Notes: generated from the sequence alone by a model not told the origin. A DNA stretch of 64,000 nt from VHCN01 sp964589935 (GCA_964589935.1 CAZPVD010000008.1:89722-153721), one strand, 5' to 3'. Positions 49,668 through 59,490 are shown, counted from the stretch's first letter. A program made the numbers and translations.

Positions 49668-50246
49668 TCAGCGCGCGGCCTGATAGTGGCGGTTGATGAG
49701 GTCATTCTGCACCCAGAGCAGCTTGCTGAAGGCGCGGATGGCGGAGGTCTTGAGATCGGCGGGGATGTCCATGCCGAGGATGGTGGCGTTGACCGCGTCG
49801 GCGACGTAACCCATGAGGGCGTTCATCTGCACGAGCGGCACCTGGATGTCCGGGCTGCCGGCCTTGTCCGTGTGCATCTTGCCGACCATGTCGAGGTAGC
49901 CGACCATCTTGTCGTCATACGGCGCGGTGACGAGGCGCTCGAGATAGCGCGCAAGGTGTTTTTTGCGAAAGGCAATCTGCGGGTGATCCATCGTGAGTTG
50001 TTCCAGCGACGCGGGGACCGGCCCGTCGAAGCCCGCCTGCCGTGGCATGAAGTGCCGCCACGTGGCGTCGTATTGGATGAGTTTTTCATACACGGCGTCC
50101 ACGAGCGCGGGCACGAGCGGCGCGAGCAGCGGCGCGGCGGCGTGGATGATTTTGATGTCTTCGGCGCCAAATCCCATGAAGTCGGCGAGATATTGGAAAC
50201 GGTAGCCGAGGTCGGTTTCGAGCCTGCTTTCGTCAATTTTTTTCAT
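49668..50246 (-). CDS. Single-domain protoglobin (globin-coupled-sensor type globin)
   Basis: 192 residues from the ATG at 50246 (MKKIDESRLETDLGYRFQYLADFMGFG). Its globin-coupled-sensor/protoglobin marks are YRFQYLADFMGFGAEDIKIIH, the Pro-rich central helices (LAPLVPALVDAVYEKLIQYDATWRHF), LERLVTAPYDDKMVGYLDMVGKMHTDKAG with the likely proximal haem His in GKMHT, and the C-terminal helix WVQNDLINRHYQ. There is no attached signalling domain, so it is a stand-alone O2/NO-binding protein or sensor whose partner is elsewhere. Confidence 0.85.
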   Translation of the reverse strand: MKKIDESRLETDLGYRFQYLADFMGFGAEDIKIIHAAAPLLAPLVPALVDAVYEKLIQYDATWRHFMPRQAGFDGPVPASLEQLTMDHPQIAFRKKHLARYLERLVTAPYDDKMVGYLDMVGKMHTDKAGSPDIQVPLVQMNALMGYVADAVNATILGMDIPADLKTSAIRAFSKLLWVQNDLINRHYQAAR

Positions 50247-50402
50247 GCGCGTGTCTTTGTGCGTTGTTGTTGTGCAGCCGCGGAGTTGTCCGCGGCGATG
50301 TTGCGCGATTGGATGAAACGCGCGGGCGAAAAACTTTGCTGCGCTTGGCGCAGGCTTACCGTTTCTTGGCAATCGTCGCGCGAAGATTAGAAATAAGGTG
50401 AG

Positions 50403-50870
50403 TCAATAAACGCCGGGCACGAGGCGTTTCACGCGGCGCTCGTAATCAGCGTATTCGGGGAACTTCGCGCGCAGGCGCAACTCTTCGCGTCGGGCCTTCG
50501 CATCAAGGAGAAGCGTGAGCAGGCCGGTCGCGACGCCACCCACCGCGCTCTGCCAGAGCACCGACCAGCCCGCGCAAAGCAGGATGAGGCTCGCATAAAG
50601 CGGATGGCGGATGAAACGGTAGATGCCGTGCTGCACGAGCTGCGAATCGTGGCGCGGCTCGATGAAGGGCGTCCGGTGCCGGCCCAAGGCGACCGCGCCG
50701 GCGATGCCGACAATCGCTCCTAGTAGAAACAATCCCGCGCCCACAATGACCCCGCCCGCTCCGGACGATGCCGCATCGGAATGCAAGGCCGCGAGCACCA
50801 CCGCTCCCAACAGGATAAACTGCCCGATCACCCACCGACCGCCACGATCAACGAAGGAAGAGGAGGTCAC
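50403..50870 (-). CDS. Isoprenylcysteine carboxylmethyltransferase-like membrane methyltransferase
   Basis: 155 residues from a GTG at 50870 (MTSSSFVDRGGRWVIGQFILLG). Membrane helices include FILLGAVVLAALHS, IVGAGLFLLGAIVGIAGAVAL and ASLILLCAGWSVLW. The ICMT/PEMT signature is present: LVQHGIYRFIRHPLYASLILL, then EELRLRAKFPEYADYERRVKRLVPGVY. Such proteins use S-adenosylmethionine to methylate small or lipid substrates; the substrate is unknown here. The GTG start overlaps the upstream stop by 4 nt. Confidence 0.85.
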   Translation of the reverse strand: MTSSSFVDRGGRWVIGQFILLGAVVLAALHSDAASSGAGGVIVGAGLFLLGAIVGIAGAVALGRHRTPFIEPRHDSQLVQHGIYRFIRHPLYASLILLCAGWSVLWQSAVGGVATGLLTLLLDAKARREELRLRAKFPEYADYERRVKRLVPGVY

Positions 50871-51109
50871 ACCGCTCTCTCAACCGGGATCAACGTGTGT
50901 TCGGGAACATGCAAATCCGCGAACGTTGCTACGCGCCGCACATACACACCGGGATTGGCCTTGAACGCGCCCAGGCACAACGGGCAGCACAATGCCACCG
51001 TCACGCCACCGTGTTTGACGCGCGCAAACCAATGCCTGCCGTGAATTCCGTTGTCGCACACCGCGCACAGCACGAACTCGGTGTTCGGATCATTGGCGTT
51101 ATAGTTCAT
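50867..51109 (-). CDS. Small Cys-rich protein, possible zinc-binding domain
   Basis: 80 residues, ATG at 51109. Cysteines are arranged as CAVCDNGIHGRHWF and CCPLCLGAFKANPGVYVRR, a two-CxxC pattern with nearby His that fits a zinc ribbon or a metal-trapping (TRASH-like) domain. The central HGGVTVALCCPLC and C-terminal YVRRVATFADLHVPEHTLIPVER are otherwise unfamiliar. Its stop overlaps the GTG start of the methyltransferase gene, so the two are translated together. Confidence 0.65.
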   Translation of the reverse strand: MNYNANDPNTEFVLCAVCDNGIHGRHWFARVKHGGVTVALCCPLCLGAFKANPGVYVRRVATFADLHVPEHTLIPVERAV

Positions 51110-51191
51110 GGCTTTTGGCCCTCTGGGTTCAATAACAACTTACATGCCATTCCCAAGACCGCAAGTGGCCGCGCTCAACGCAACCGCGCCT

Positions 51192-51491
51192 TCAATACGC
51201 GGGCCGCACTTCACGCACGCTGTTCCACCCGCCGAAGCGATTGGGCACGGCGTCATCCGCGCCGGGATCGGGCAGCCAGCGGCCGTCCACCACGAACAAA
51301 TACTCGTGGCGCCCCGGCGGCAGCATCAGTTCCTTCACCCAGTTCCCGTCGCCGAGATCAATCATCTGTGTCGCGGACGGATGCCACTCGTTAAACGTGC
51401 CCGCGATGCACACCTCATTCACCCCGGCGCCGCTGAACTTGAACCGCACTGGAGGTTGCCTGGCTTTGATTCGCTTGGTCAGTTTGGTCAT
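51192..51491 (-). CDS. Stand-alone CBM48 (glycogen-binding/isoamylase-N-like) protein
   Basis: 99 residues, ATG at 51491. The family fold is clear: VRFKFSGAGVNEVCIAGTFNEWHPSATQMIDLGDGNWVKELMLPPGRHEYLFVVDGRWLPDPGADDAVPNRFGGWNSVREV. The pattern GxFNxWxP, LPPGRxEYxFVVDG, WxxDPxAxxxVPNxFGxxNSV is the CBM48 signature found in AMPK beta subunits and glycogen-branching enzymes. Here no catalytic domain is attached. It may bind glycogen or a regulatory partner. Confidence 0.88.
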   Translation of the reverse strand: MTKLTKRIKARQPPVRFKFSGAGVNEVCIAGTFNEWHPSATQMIDLGDGNWVKELMLPPGRHEYLFVVDGRWLPDPGADDAVPNRFGGWNSVREVRPAY

Positions 51492-51733
51492 GGTCTATGT
51501 TTTGCCTGCGAAATTCCGCCACATCGTTCCGCAACGCAGCACGCGGGTTGGCCGGGGATGCACTTTTCTTGCTTCACGGCGTGCGCGAAGGATTTTACAT
51601 GACGATTGCAAGGATTCTCTATTCGCAACGGGACACGGGCCTGCTATGAAGGAAAAGCGGGCCGGTTAGAATTTCCTGCCCGCGCGCGGCGTCCACTCTC
51701 AGACCCGCAACACGGTTTTTTTGCAGATTCGTT

Positions 51734-54700
51734 ATGAAGTTCGCACGCAGTTCAATTCTCTTCGGCCTCGCCGCAGTGTCGGCGTCCCTCGCCATCGCAG
51801 CTTCCGCGCCCGTGAAGCCTTCGCCCGCGAAGGAAAAAATCAGCTACTACAAACAGGTCCGCCCCATTTTCCAGGCCAACTGTCAGGGCTGCCATCAGCC
51901 CGCGAAGGCCAAGAGCGGCTACGTGATGACGGACTTCAAGCTCATGCTCGGAGCAGGCGAGAGCAAGGAAACCGCCATCGTCCCGAAGTCGCCCGACAAA
52001 TCGCATCTCATCAAACTCATCACGCCCGTGGATGGCAAGGCCGAAATGCCCGAAGGCAAGAAGCCGCTGCACGAAACCGAAATTGAACTCATCCGCAACT
52101 GGATCGCGCAAGGCGCTGTGGACGACACGCCCGCGAACGCGAAGGAGCGTTATGACATGAATCATCTGCCGGTGTATTCGATGCCGCCAGTCATCACGTC
52201 GCTTGATTATTCACCCGATGGCGAGTTGATCGCGGTGCCGGGCTTTCATGAAGTTCTGCTGCACAAGGCCGACGGTTCCGGCCTCGTCGCGCGCTTGGTC
52301 GGCCTGAGCGAACGCATCGAGTCCGTGCGCTTTTCGCCCGACGGCAAGAAGCTGGCGGTCGCAGGCGGCTTGCCGGGCCGCATGGGCGAAATTCAAATCT
52401 GGGACATGGAGAAGAAAAAACTTTTGCTCTCCGTGCCCGCCACTTACGACACCGTTTACGGCGCGAACTGGTCGCCCGACGGCAAGCTCATCGCGTTCGG
52501 CTGCAGCGACAACACCGTGCGCGCCATCGAGAGCGAAACGGGCAAGGAAGTCTTCTTCATGGGTTCGCACAGCGACTGGGTGTTCGACACCGCGTTCAAC
52601 GTGAAGGGCGACCACATCATCTCCGTGGGCCGCGACATGACCGCCAAGCTCACCGAGGTCGCCACGCAGCGGTTCATTGACAACATCACCTCCATCACGC
52701 CCAACGCGCTCAAGGGCGGCATCCACACCGTCGCGCGCCATCCGCTGCGCGAGGAGATTCTCATGGGCGGCTCAGACGGCGTTCCGAAGGTCTATCAAAT
52801 CTTCCGCACTGCCGCGCGCCAGATTGGCGATGACAGCAACGGCATCTTCCCGCTCGACACAATGCACGGTCGCGTTTACTCGGTCGCGTTCAGCCACGAC
52901 GGCAGCGTCATCGCCGCCGGCAGCGCACTCGACGGCGTCGGCGAAGTCTTCGCCTGCACTTACACTTACGGCACGAACGCCATCACGGCGGAAATGGCCG
53001 CGGTGATGAAGAAAATCCCCGCCGGCCGCAGCGCGCAGGACAACGCCGTCATCGCCAAATACAAGGACAGCGGCGTGAAGAAACTTTTCAAGACCGAGGT
53101 TCCGCAGGCCGGCGTGTTCGCCATCGCCATCTCGCCGGACAACAAAACCATCGCCGCCGCCGGCTCGGACGGCATCGTGCGCCTGTTCAACGCCGCCGAC
53201 GGCTCGCACAAGAGCGAGTTCATCTCGGTGAAGGTGACTCCGAACATGAAGGCGCTCGCGGCGAAAAAGTTTGACCCTTCTTCAGCCTCGCTCGCGGCAA
53301 AGACCGATGCCGAGCCGGAAAGACTTCCCGACGGCGCGAAAGTTCTCTCGCTCGAAGCGGAGCCGAAATCCATCACGCTCGCGAAGTGGACGGACAGCGC
53401 GCAGATCATCGTCACCGCGCGACTGAGCACTGGCGATGCCGTGGACGTGACGCGCCTTGCAAAGCTCGACACGAGTGGCGGGAAGGCCGCCGAGATTTCA
53501 CCAGCCGGCGTCGTGCACGCGAAGGCAAACGGTTCCGCGACCATCAAGGCCAGCCTCGCGGGCAAGTCCGTGAGCATCCCGGTCAAAGTCAGCGGCGTGA
53601 CAAAGGAACCCGACACGGACTTCATCCGCGACGTGAATCCAGTGCTCACAAAGGTCGGCTGCAACCAGGGCACATGCCACGGCGCGAAGGAAGGCAAGAA
53701 CGGCTTCAAGCTCTCGCTGCGCGGCTACGACGCGGTGTTCGACGTGCGCGCGTTCACCGACGACCTCGCCTCGCGCCGCGCGAACGTGGCATCGCCGGAC
53801 GATTCGCTGATGTTGCTCAAGCCCACCGCCGCCGTGCCGCATCAGGGCGGCAAGGTCGTCGAGCCGGGCGATTTGCACTACCGCATCATCCGCGAATGGA
53901 TCGGCGCGGGCGCGAAGCTGAACGAAAAATCCGTGCGCGTCGCGAAGATTGACCTTTATCCGCAGAACCCCGTCGTGCAACGCATCGGCTCGCGCCAGCA
54001 GATGCGCGTCGTCGCCACTTACGCCGACGGCTCGACGCGCGACGTGACGACGCTCTCATTCATCGAGACCGGCAATCAGGACATCGCCAAGACGGACGCA
54101 ACCGGCCTCGTCAACACGCTGCGCCGCGGCGAGGCGGCGATGCTTGCGCGCTTCGAGGGCAATTACGCCTCGACCACCGTCACGGTGATGGGCGACCGCA
54201 GCGCCTTCGCGTGGCAGGAGCCGGAGAAATGGAACAAGATTGACGAGTTCGTCGCCGCCAAGTGGCAGCGGATGAAGATTCTTCCGAGCGGACTCTGCAC
54301 GGACGACGAGTTCATCCGCCGCGTCTATCTCGACCTCACCGGCATGCCGCCAAGCGCGGAGGAGGTTATGGCCTTCTTGGCTGATTCCCGCCCGGTCCGC
54401 GAGAAGCGCGACGCGCTCGTGGACAAATTGATCGGCTGCGATGACTTCATTGACCACTGGTCGAACAAATGGGCCGACCTCTTGCAGGTGAACCGCAAGT
54501 TCCTCGGCGAGGAAGGCGCGAAGGCGTTCCGCGACTGGATTCGCAACGAGATCGCGACGAACACGCCCTACGACCAGTTCGCGCGTAAAATCATCACGGC
54601 CAGCGGCTCGAACAAAGACAACCCGCCGGCCAGCTATTACAAGATCCTGCGCACACCGCAGGAGACGATGGAGAACACGACGCACCTGTTCCTCGCGACG

Positions 54701-56881
54701 CGCTTCAACTGCAACAAGTGCCACGACCATCCGTTCGAACGCTGGACGCAGGACCAGTATTACCAGACGGCGGCTTTCTTCGCGCAGGTCGGGCTGAAGA
54801 AGGATCCCGCAAGCGGCGACAAGCAGATCGGCGGCACCGCGGTCGAGGGCGGCAAGCCGCTGTATGAGATCGTCGAGGACACCGGCTCCGGCGAGGTGAA
54901 GCACGACCGCACCGGCAAGGAAACGCCGCCGCAGTTCCCCTACCCCGCCACGTGCGGCGACGCCGATGCGAAACAAGAGAAGAAGCCTTCGCGCCGCGAA
55001 CAGCTCGCGATGTGGATCACGGCGAAGGACAACCGCTACTTCGCGACGAGTTACGCCAACCGTTTGTGGGGCTACCTCACAGGCGTCGGCCTGATCGAGC
55101 CGCTCGACGACATCCGCGCCGGCAACCCGCCAAGCAATCCCGAGCTGCTCGACTACCTCACGCACGAGTTCATCAACAGCGGCTTCGACGCGCGGCACAT
55201 GATGAAGCTCATCTGCAAGTCGCGCACCTACCAGCTCTCGGTTGCGACGCAGAAATGGAACGCCGACGACAAGATCAACTTCAGCCACGCCACCGCGCGC
55301 CGCCTGCCCGCCGAGGTGCTGTATGACTCGATTTACAAGGTCACTGGAGCCAAGTCGAACATCCCCGGCGCGCCGCCGGGCACGCGCGCCGCGCAGCTCG
55401 CGGACGCGGGCTTCAAACTCTCCGACGGTTTCTTCGCCACGATGGGCAAGCCGGCGCGCGAGTCCGCCTGTGAATGCGAGCGGACGAGCGACGTGCAACT
55501 CGGCCCGGTGATGGCGCTCATCTCCGGCGCGACCGTCGGCAACGCCATCAGCGCGCCCGACAACGCGCTCGCCAAGCTCGTCACCACCGAGAGCGACGAC
55601 CGCAAGCTCATCAATGACATCTTCCTGCGCATCCTCAACAGACCCGCCAAGTCCGGCGAAATCGAGACGACGTTGAGAAACTGGTCCACGATGAAGGCGG
55701 ACAACGATCGCGTTTACCGCGAGCTTGCCGATTACGAGAAGATTTATCCGGGCATTCAGGAAAAGCGTGAGAAGCAACGCGCCACCGATCTTGCCGACGC
55801 GAAGGTTGAACTCGCCGGTTACGAAAAGGAAATCGCCCCGCGCGAGGCGAAGCTCGACGCGGAGCAGAAAGAGCGCATCGCCAAGGCCGAGGCGGAGTTG
55901 AAGCGCTTCGATGAGCAGGACTTCCCGAAGCGCCTCGCCGAGTTCGAGAAGAAACAGGACTTGAAGGTTTCGTGGACTCCGCTCACCGCGTCGAGCGTCA
56001 AATCCACCGGCGATTTGAAACTCAAGCAGGACGAGGACAAGTCCATCGTCGTCACCGCCGGCAAGGCCGTGCGCGCCGTTTACACCGTGACGGCTGTCTG
56101 CGGCGACGGGCCAATCACCGCGCTGCGGCTGGAGGCGATTTCGGACAAAAAATTCCCGAAGAACGGCCCCGGTCGCGCGCCAGACGGCAACTTCGTGCTG
56201 AACGAGATGGACGTGAAGTTCATGCCCAAGGGCGGCAAGCCGGAGGACGCGAAGAAAGTCGAACTGACCAAGGCGCTCGCCGACTTCAGCCAGGAGAACT
56301 TCGAGGTCGCCAAGGCGATTGACGGCAGCAACAACCGCCAGCAGGGCTGGGCCGTGTCACCAAACGGCGGCTCGACGCACTGGGCGACATTCGAGCTGAA
56401 GGCGCCGCTCACCAACGCCGTGGGCGGGACGTTCACCTTCACGCTCACGCAGCAGTTCAACGGCGGCGAGGAAAAGGGCTACACGCTCGGCCGGTTCCGG
56501 CTTTCGACGACGGACGTGAAGTCGCCCGGACTGAGCCAGTCGGAGGACTTGCGGGCGCTTCTTGCGGTTGCGCCCGCTGAACGAACAAAGGAGCAGGCCG
56601 ACGCGCTGGAGAAACACGTCCGCGCCAGCGACGCCGAGCTGGCGAAGCGCACGAAGGAACTTGCCGACGCGAAGAAGCCGCGTCCCGTTGACCCGCGCCT
56701 GAAGGAGTTGAAGGACTCCGTCGCGCGCCTCAGCGAGCCGCTGCCTGCGGACCCGAAGCTGGCCAAGCTCAAACACGCGGCCGAGTTGAGCGCAAAGCAG
56801 CTCGACCAGCACCGGCTCGTCGGCGCGCAGGACCTTGCATGGGCGCTCATCAACAATCCGGCGTTCCTGTTCAACCGTTGA
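51734..56881 (+). CDS. Large secreted protein: cytochrome-like motifs, WD40 propeller, BIG2, DUF1549, DUF1553 and coiled coil
   Basis: 1715 residues, ATG at 51734, signal peptide (MKFARSSILFGLAAVSASLAIA). In order: CXXCH at C50-C53-H54 (ANCQGCHQP), a WD40-like propeller at about 140-500 (LDYSPDGELIAVPG, VRFSPDGKKLAVAGG, NWSPDGKLIAFGCSDNTVRAIE, IAISPDNKTIAAAGSDGIVRLF), a BIG2 domain near 540-610, a second CX4CH near residue 645 (VGCNQGTCHGAKEGKNGFKLSL), DUF1549 from about 830, DUF1553 to about 1330 (FATSYANRLWGYLTGVGLIEP) and a charged coiled coil (about 1335-1410, 1590-1690). The 845-residue relative at 2540-5077 lacks the propeller, the CXXCH and the coiled coil. A DUF1501 partner follows 70 nt later. 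Confidence 0.88.
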   Translation: MKFARSSILFGLAAVSASLAIAASAPVKPSPAKEKISYYKQVRPIFQANCQGCHQPAKAKSGYVMTDFKLMLGAGESKETAIVPKSPDKSHLIKLITPVDGKAEMPEGKKPLHETEIELIRNWIAQGAVDDTPANAKERYDMNHLPVYSMPPVITSLDYSPDGELIAVPGFHEVLLHKADGSGLVARLVGLSERIESVRFSPDGKKLAVAGGLPGRMGEIQIWDMEKKKLLLSVPATYDTVYGANWSPDGKLIAFGCSDNTVRAIESETGKEVFFMGSHSDWVFDTAFNVKGDHIISVGRDMTAKLTEVATQRFIDNITSITPNALKGGIHTVARHPLREEILMGGSDGVPKVYQIFRTAARQIGDDSNGIFPLDTMHGRVYSVAFSHDGSVIAAGSALDGVGEVFACTYTYGTNAITAEMAAVMKKIPAGRSAQDNAVIAKYKDSGVKKLFKTEVPQAGVFAIAISPDNKTIAAAGSDGIVRLFNAADGSHKSEFISVKVTPNMKALAAKKFDPSSASLAAKTDAEPERLPDGAKVLSLEAEPKSITLAKWTDSAQIIVTARLSTGDAVDVTRLAKLDTSGGKAAEISPAGVVHAKANGSATIKASLAGKSVSIPVKVSGVTKEPDTDFIRDVNPVLTKVGCNQGTCHGAKEGKNGFKLSLRGYDAVFDVRAFTDDLASRRANVASPDDSLMLLKPTAAVPHQGGKVVEPGDLHYRIIREWIGAGAKLNEKSVRVAKIDLYPQNPVVQRIGSRQQMRVVATYADGSTRDVTTLSFIETGNQDIAKTDATGLVNTLRRGEAAMLARFEGNYASTTVTVMGDRSAFAWQEPEKWNKIDEFVAAKWQRMKILPSGLCTDDEFIRRVYLDLTGMPPSAEEVMAFLADSRPVREKRDALVDKLIGCDDFIDHWSNKWADLLQVNRKFLGEEGAKAFRDWIRNEIATNTPYDQFARKIITASGSNKDNPPASYYKILRTPQETMENTTHLFLATRFNCNKCHDHPFERWTQDQYYQTAAFFAQVGLKKDPASGDKQIGGTAVEGGKPLYEIVEDTGSGEVKHDRTGKETPPQFPYPATCGDADAKQEKKPSRREQLAMWITAKDNRYFATSYANRLWGYLTGVGLIEPLDDIRAGNPPSNPELLDYLTHEFINSGFDARHMMKLICKSRTYQLSVATQKWNADDKINFSHATARRLPAEVLYDSIYKVTGAKSNIPGAPPGTRAAQLADAGFKLSDGFFATMGKPARESACECERTSDVQLGPVMALISGATVGNAISAPDNALAKLVTTESDDRKLINDIFLRILNRPAKSGEIETTLRNWSTMKADNDRVYRELADYEKIYPGIQEKREKQRATDLADAKVELAGYEKEIAPREAKLDAEQKERIAKAEAELKRFDEQDFPKRLAEFEKKQDLKVSWTPLTASSVKSTGDLKLKQDEDKSIVVTAGKAVRAVYTVTAVCGDGPITALRLEAISDKKFPKNGPGRAPDGNFVLNEMDVKFMPKGGKPEDAKKVELTKALADFSQENFEVAKAIDGSNNRQQGWAVSPNGGSTHWATFELKAPLTNAVGGTFTFTLTQQFNGGEEKGYTLGRFRLSTTDVKSPGLSQSEDLRALLAVAPAERTKEQADALEKHVRASDAELAKRTKELADAKKPRPVDPRLKELKDSVARLSEPLPADPKLAKLKHAAELSAKQLDQHRLVGAQDLAWALINNPAFLFNR

Positions 56882-56951
56882 TATTCGCCTAAATTACATC
56901 ACTTGCATTCACGTCCAACAAACGCTACAAAATAGAAAACCCAGAACTCTT

Positions 56952-58415
56952 ATGATTCGCATTCCTGGTGAACCCGGCAAAGACCTTTGTGACAAACATC
57001 TCGGCATCACGCGCCGCGACATCCTGCGCATCGGCGGCAGCGGCCTGCTTGGCCTGTCGCTCGGCGGCATGTTCAAGCTTCAGTCCCTCGCGAGCGAGTC
57101 GGCGGGCGGACGCGGCTGGGGCAAGGCCAAGAGCGTCATCATGATCTACCTGCAGGGCGGCCCGTCGCACCTCGACTTGTGGGATCCAAAGGAAAACGTC
57201 CCGGACAATGTGAAGTCCGTCTTCGCGCCCATCGCCACAAAGCTTACCGGCGTGAAATACACTGAACTCCTGCCGAAGCTCGCGAAGGTGAACGACAAGT
57301 TCACGATGATTCGCTCGATGAGCTACACGCCGAACGGCCTGTTCAACCACACGGCGGCCATTTATCAAATCATGACCGGCTACACGACCGACAAGGTTTC
57401 GCCGTCCGGGCAGCTCGAGCCGCCCAGCCCGAAGGACTTCCCGAACTTCGGCTCGCAGATCATCCGTCTCAAGCCGCCGACCGTGCCGATGCTGCCGTTC
57501 GTCCAGTTCCCGCGACCGTTGCAGGAGTCCAATGTTGTCGGCAAGGGCGGCAACGCGGGCTTCCTCGGCAAGGCCTACGATCCCTACACGCTCTTCCCCG
57601 ACGGCGATGACATGGACATGACGAAGATGGACAAGATCAAAGTGGACGACCTCAATCTGCGTCCCGACATGTTCTCCGCACGCCTCGAGCGCCGCGCGAA
57701 ACTGCGTGACGACATCAGTGAGGCCATGCCCGAAATCGAAAAGGCCGTCGAGAACTACAACCTCGACGACTATTACAAAAAGGCGATGAACCTCATCGTC
57801 TCCGGCCGCGCCCGCGAGGCCTTCGATCTCAATCAGGAACCCGACAAGCTCCGCGACCGTTATGGCCGGAACACCTTCGGCCAAAGCTGCCTGCTCGCGC
57901 GCCGCCTCGTCGAGGCCGGCACGCGCGTCGTCGAACTCATCTGGCCCAAGGTCGCCAACTCGGACAACCACTCGTGGGACGTTCACATCGGCCTCAACGA
58001 CCGCATGAAGAAACAGAGCGCGCCGATGCTCGACACCGGCCTCTCCGCGCTGTTCGAGGACCTCGACGCGCGCGGCCTGCTCGCCGAGACGCTCGTCGTT
58101 GCGATTGGCGAATTCGGCCGCAGCCCGCAGAAGGGCGTGAGCACGAGCGGCAACGGCAACAGCGCCGACGGCCGCGACCACTGGCCGTATTGCTACACCA
58201 GCGTCATCGGCGGCGCGGGCATCAAGCGCGGCTACGTCCACGGCAAGTCCGACAAGACCGGCTCCGCGCCCGTCGAGGACCCGGTGCATCCGATCGAAAT
58301 CCTCGCAACCATTTATCACAGCTTCGGCATTGACCCGGAGACGCTCGTGATGAACCACCTCAACCAGCCGCGCGAACTCGTCAAGGCCAAGGCCGTCACA
58401 AAGTTGTTCGCGTAA
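56952..58415 (+). CDS. DUF1501 family exported protein (partner of the WD40-DUF1553 gene)
   Basis: 487 residues from the ATG at 56952 (MIRIPGEPGKDLCDKHLGITRRDILRIGG). The RR motif (ITRRDILRIGGSGLLGLSLGG) is Tat-like. Motifs: IYLQGGPSHLDLWDPKENVP, GVKYTELLPKLAKV and IGEFGRSPQKG with GRDHWP, and the WDVH-containing segment NHSWDVHIGLNDRM. The family spacing is kept, but GRSP replaces GRTP, and it clusters in appearance with neither the five-copy array nor the 1134-2528 copy. Exported, reaction unknown. The gene ends in a strong terminator. Confidence 0.9.
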   Translation: MIRIPGEPGKDLCDKHLGITRRDILRIGGSGLLGLSLGGMFKLQSLASESAGGRGWGKAKSVIMIYLQGGPSHLDLWDPKENVPDNVKSVFAPIATKLTGVKYTELLPKLAKVNDKFTMIRSMSYTPNGLFNHTAAIYQIMTGYTTDKVSPSGQLEPPSPKDFPNFGSQIIRLKPPTVPMLPFVQFPRPLQESNVVGKGGNAGFLGKAYDPYTLFPDGDDMDMTKMDKIKVDDLNLRPDMFSARLERRAKLRDDISEAMPEIEKAVENYNLDDYYKKAMNLIVSGRAREAFDLNQEPDKLRDRYGRNTFGQSCLLARRLVEAGTRVVELIWPKVANSDNHSWDVHIGLNDRMKKQSAPMLDTGLSALFEDLDARGLLAETLVVAIGEFGRSPQKGVSTSGNGNSADGRDHWPYCYTSVIGGAGIKRGYVHGKSDKTGSAPVEDPVHPIEILATIYHSFGIDPETLVMNHLNQPRELVKAKAVTKLFA

Positions 58416-58433
58416 TCCGCGTGCGCAATTTGC

Positions 58434-58465
58434 AAAACCCGCCGGCGCAAGCCGGCGGGTTTTTT
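58434..58465 (+). terminator. Rho-independent terminator after the DUF1501 gene
   Basis: AACCCGCCGGC-GCAA-GCCGGCGGGTT forms an 11-bp stem with a GCAA tetraloop, followed by TTTTT. It sits 19 nt after the stop at 58415 and just before trxB. Confidence 0.92.
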
Positions 58466-58544
58466 AATTTCATCCGCGAACCACGGCGAATGATCGAGGC
58501 CGCGCTTGCCTTCCGTCCCCTGCCCTTTTAGCGTGTCCGCCCTT

Positions 58545-59474
58545 ATGGAAAAAGTCGTCATCATCGGCTCCGGCTGCGCCGGGCTGACCGCCGCGCTTTA
58601 CACCGCGCGCGCCAACCTGAACCCGCTCGTGCTTACCGGCATCATGCCCGGCGGACTTCTCACAACCACGAGCATCGTTGAAAACTTTCCCGGCTTCCCC
58701 GAGGGCGTGGACGGCTACGAACTGATGACGCGGATGCAGAAGCAGGCCGAACGGTTCGGCGCGCGCGTGCAGTTTGCGACCGTCGAGGCGGTGGATTTGT
58801 CGAAACGGCCGTTCAAGCTCACCGTGGACGGCGAACCCGTCGAGACGCAGACGATCATCATCGCCAGCGGCGCGGGCCATAAGCACCTCGACGTGCCCGG
58901 CGAGCACGAACTCGAAAAAAAAGGCGTGACCTACTGCGCCACGTGCGACGGCGCCCTGTCGATGTTCCGCAACAAGCCGCTCGTCGTCGTGGGTGGCGGC
59001 GATTCCGCGTGCGAGGAGGCGACGTATCTCACGCGCTTCGGGTCCACCGTGCATCTCATTCACCGACGCGACTCGCTCCGCGCCTCGAAGATCATGGCCG
59101 AGCGCACGCTCTCGAATGAAAAAATCAAACCCGTGTGGGACTCGGTCGTCACCGAAGTTCTGAACGTGAAGAACGATCAAGTCGCTGGCGTGCGGCTCAA
59201 GAACGTCAAGACTGGCGCGGAGAGCGTGCTCGACTGCGCGGGCGTGTTCGTCGCCATCGGGCACGTTCCCAACACGCAGCTCTTCAAGGGCGTCATCACC
59301 ATGGATGCAAACGGCTACATCCTCCCGGCGCGCGGCAGCGAGACAAACGTGCCCGGCGTGTTCGTCGCGGGCGACTGCTCGGATCACGTTTATCGCCAAG
59401 CGATCACCGCGGCCGGCATGGGCTGCGCGGCGGCGATTGATGCGGAGCGTTTTCTCGCGGCGCAGAATCAGTAA
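58545..59474 (+). CDS. trxB: Thioredoxin reductase (NADPH)
   Basis: 309 residues from the ATG at 58545 (MEKVVIIGSGCAGLTAALYTARANL). FAD-binding GSGCAG, redox-active C-A-T-C in GVTYCATCDGALSMF, NADPH-binding VVVGGGDSACEEATYLTRFGS, and the C-terminal GVFVAGDCSDHVYRQAITAAGMGCAAAIDAERFL. It reduces thioredoxin in the cytoplasm. Converges with the HEAT-repeat gene, 16 nt apart. Confidence 0.97.
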   Translation: MEKVVIIGSGCAGLTAALYTARANLNPLVLTGIMPGGLLTTTSIVENFPGFPEGVDGYELMTRMQKQAERFGARVQFATVEAVDLSKRPFKLTVDGEPVETQTIIIASGAGHKHLDVPGEHELEKKGVTYCATCDGALSMFRNKPLVVVGGGDSACEEATYLTRFGSTVHLIHRRDSLRASKIMAERTLSNEKIKPVWDSVVTEVLNVKNDQVAGVRLKNVKTGAESVLDCAGVFVAIGHVPNTQLFKGVITMDANGYILPARGSETNVPGVFVAGDCSDHVYRQAITAAGMGCAAAIDAERFLAAQNQ

Positions 59475-59490
59475 GTTGCCAGCAGCAAAC

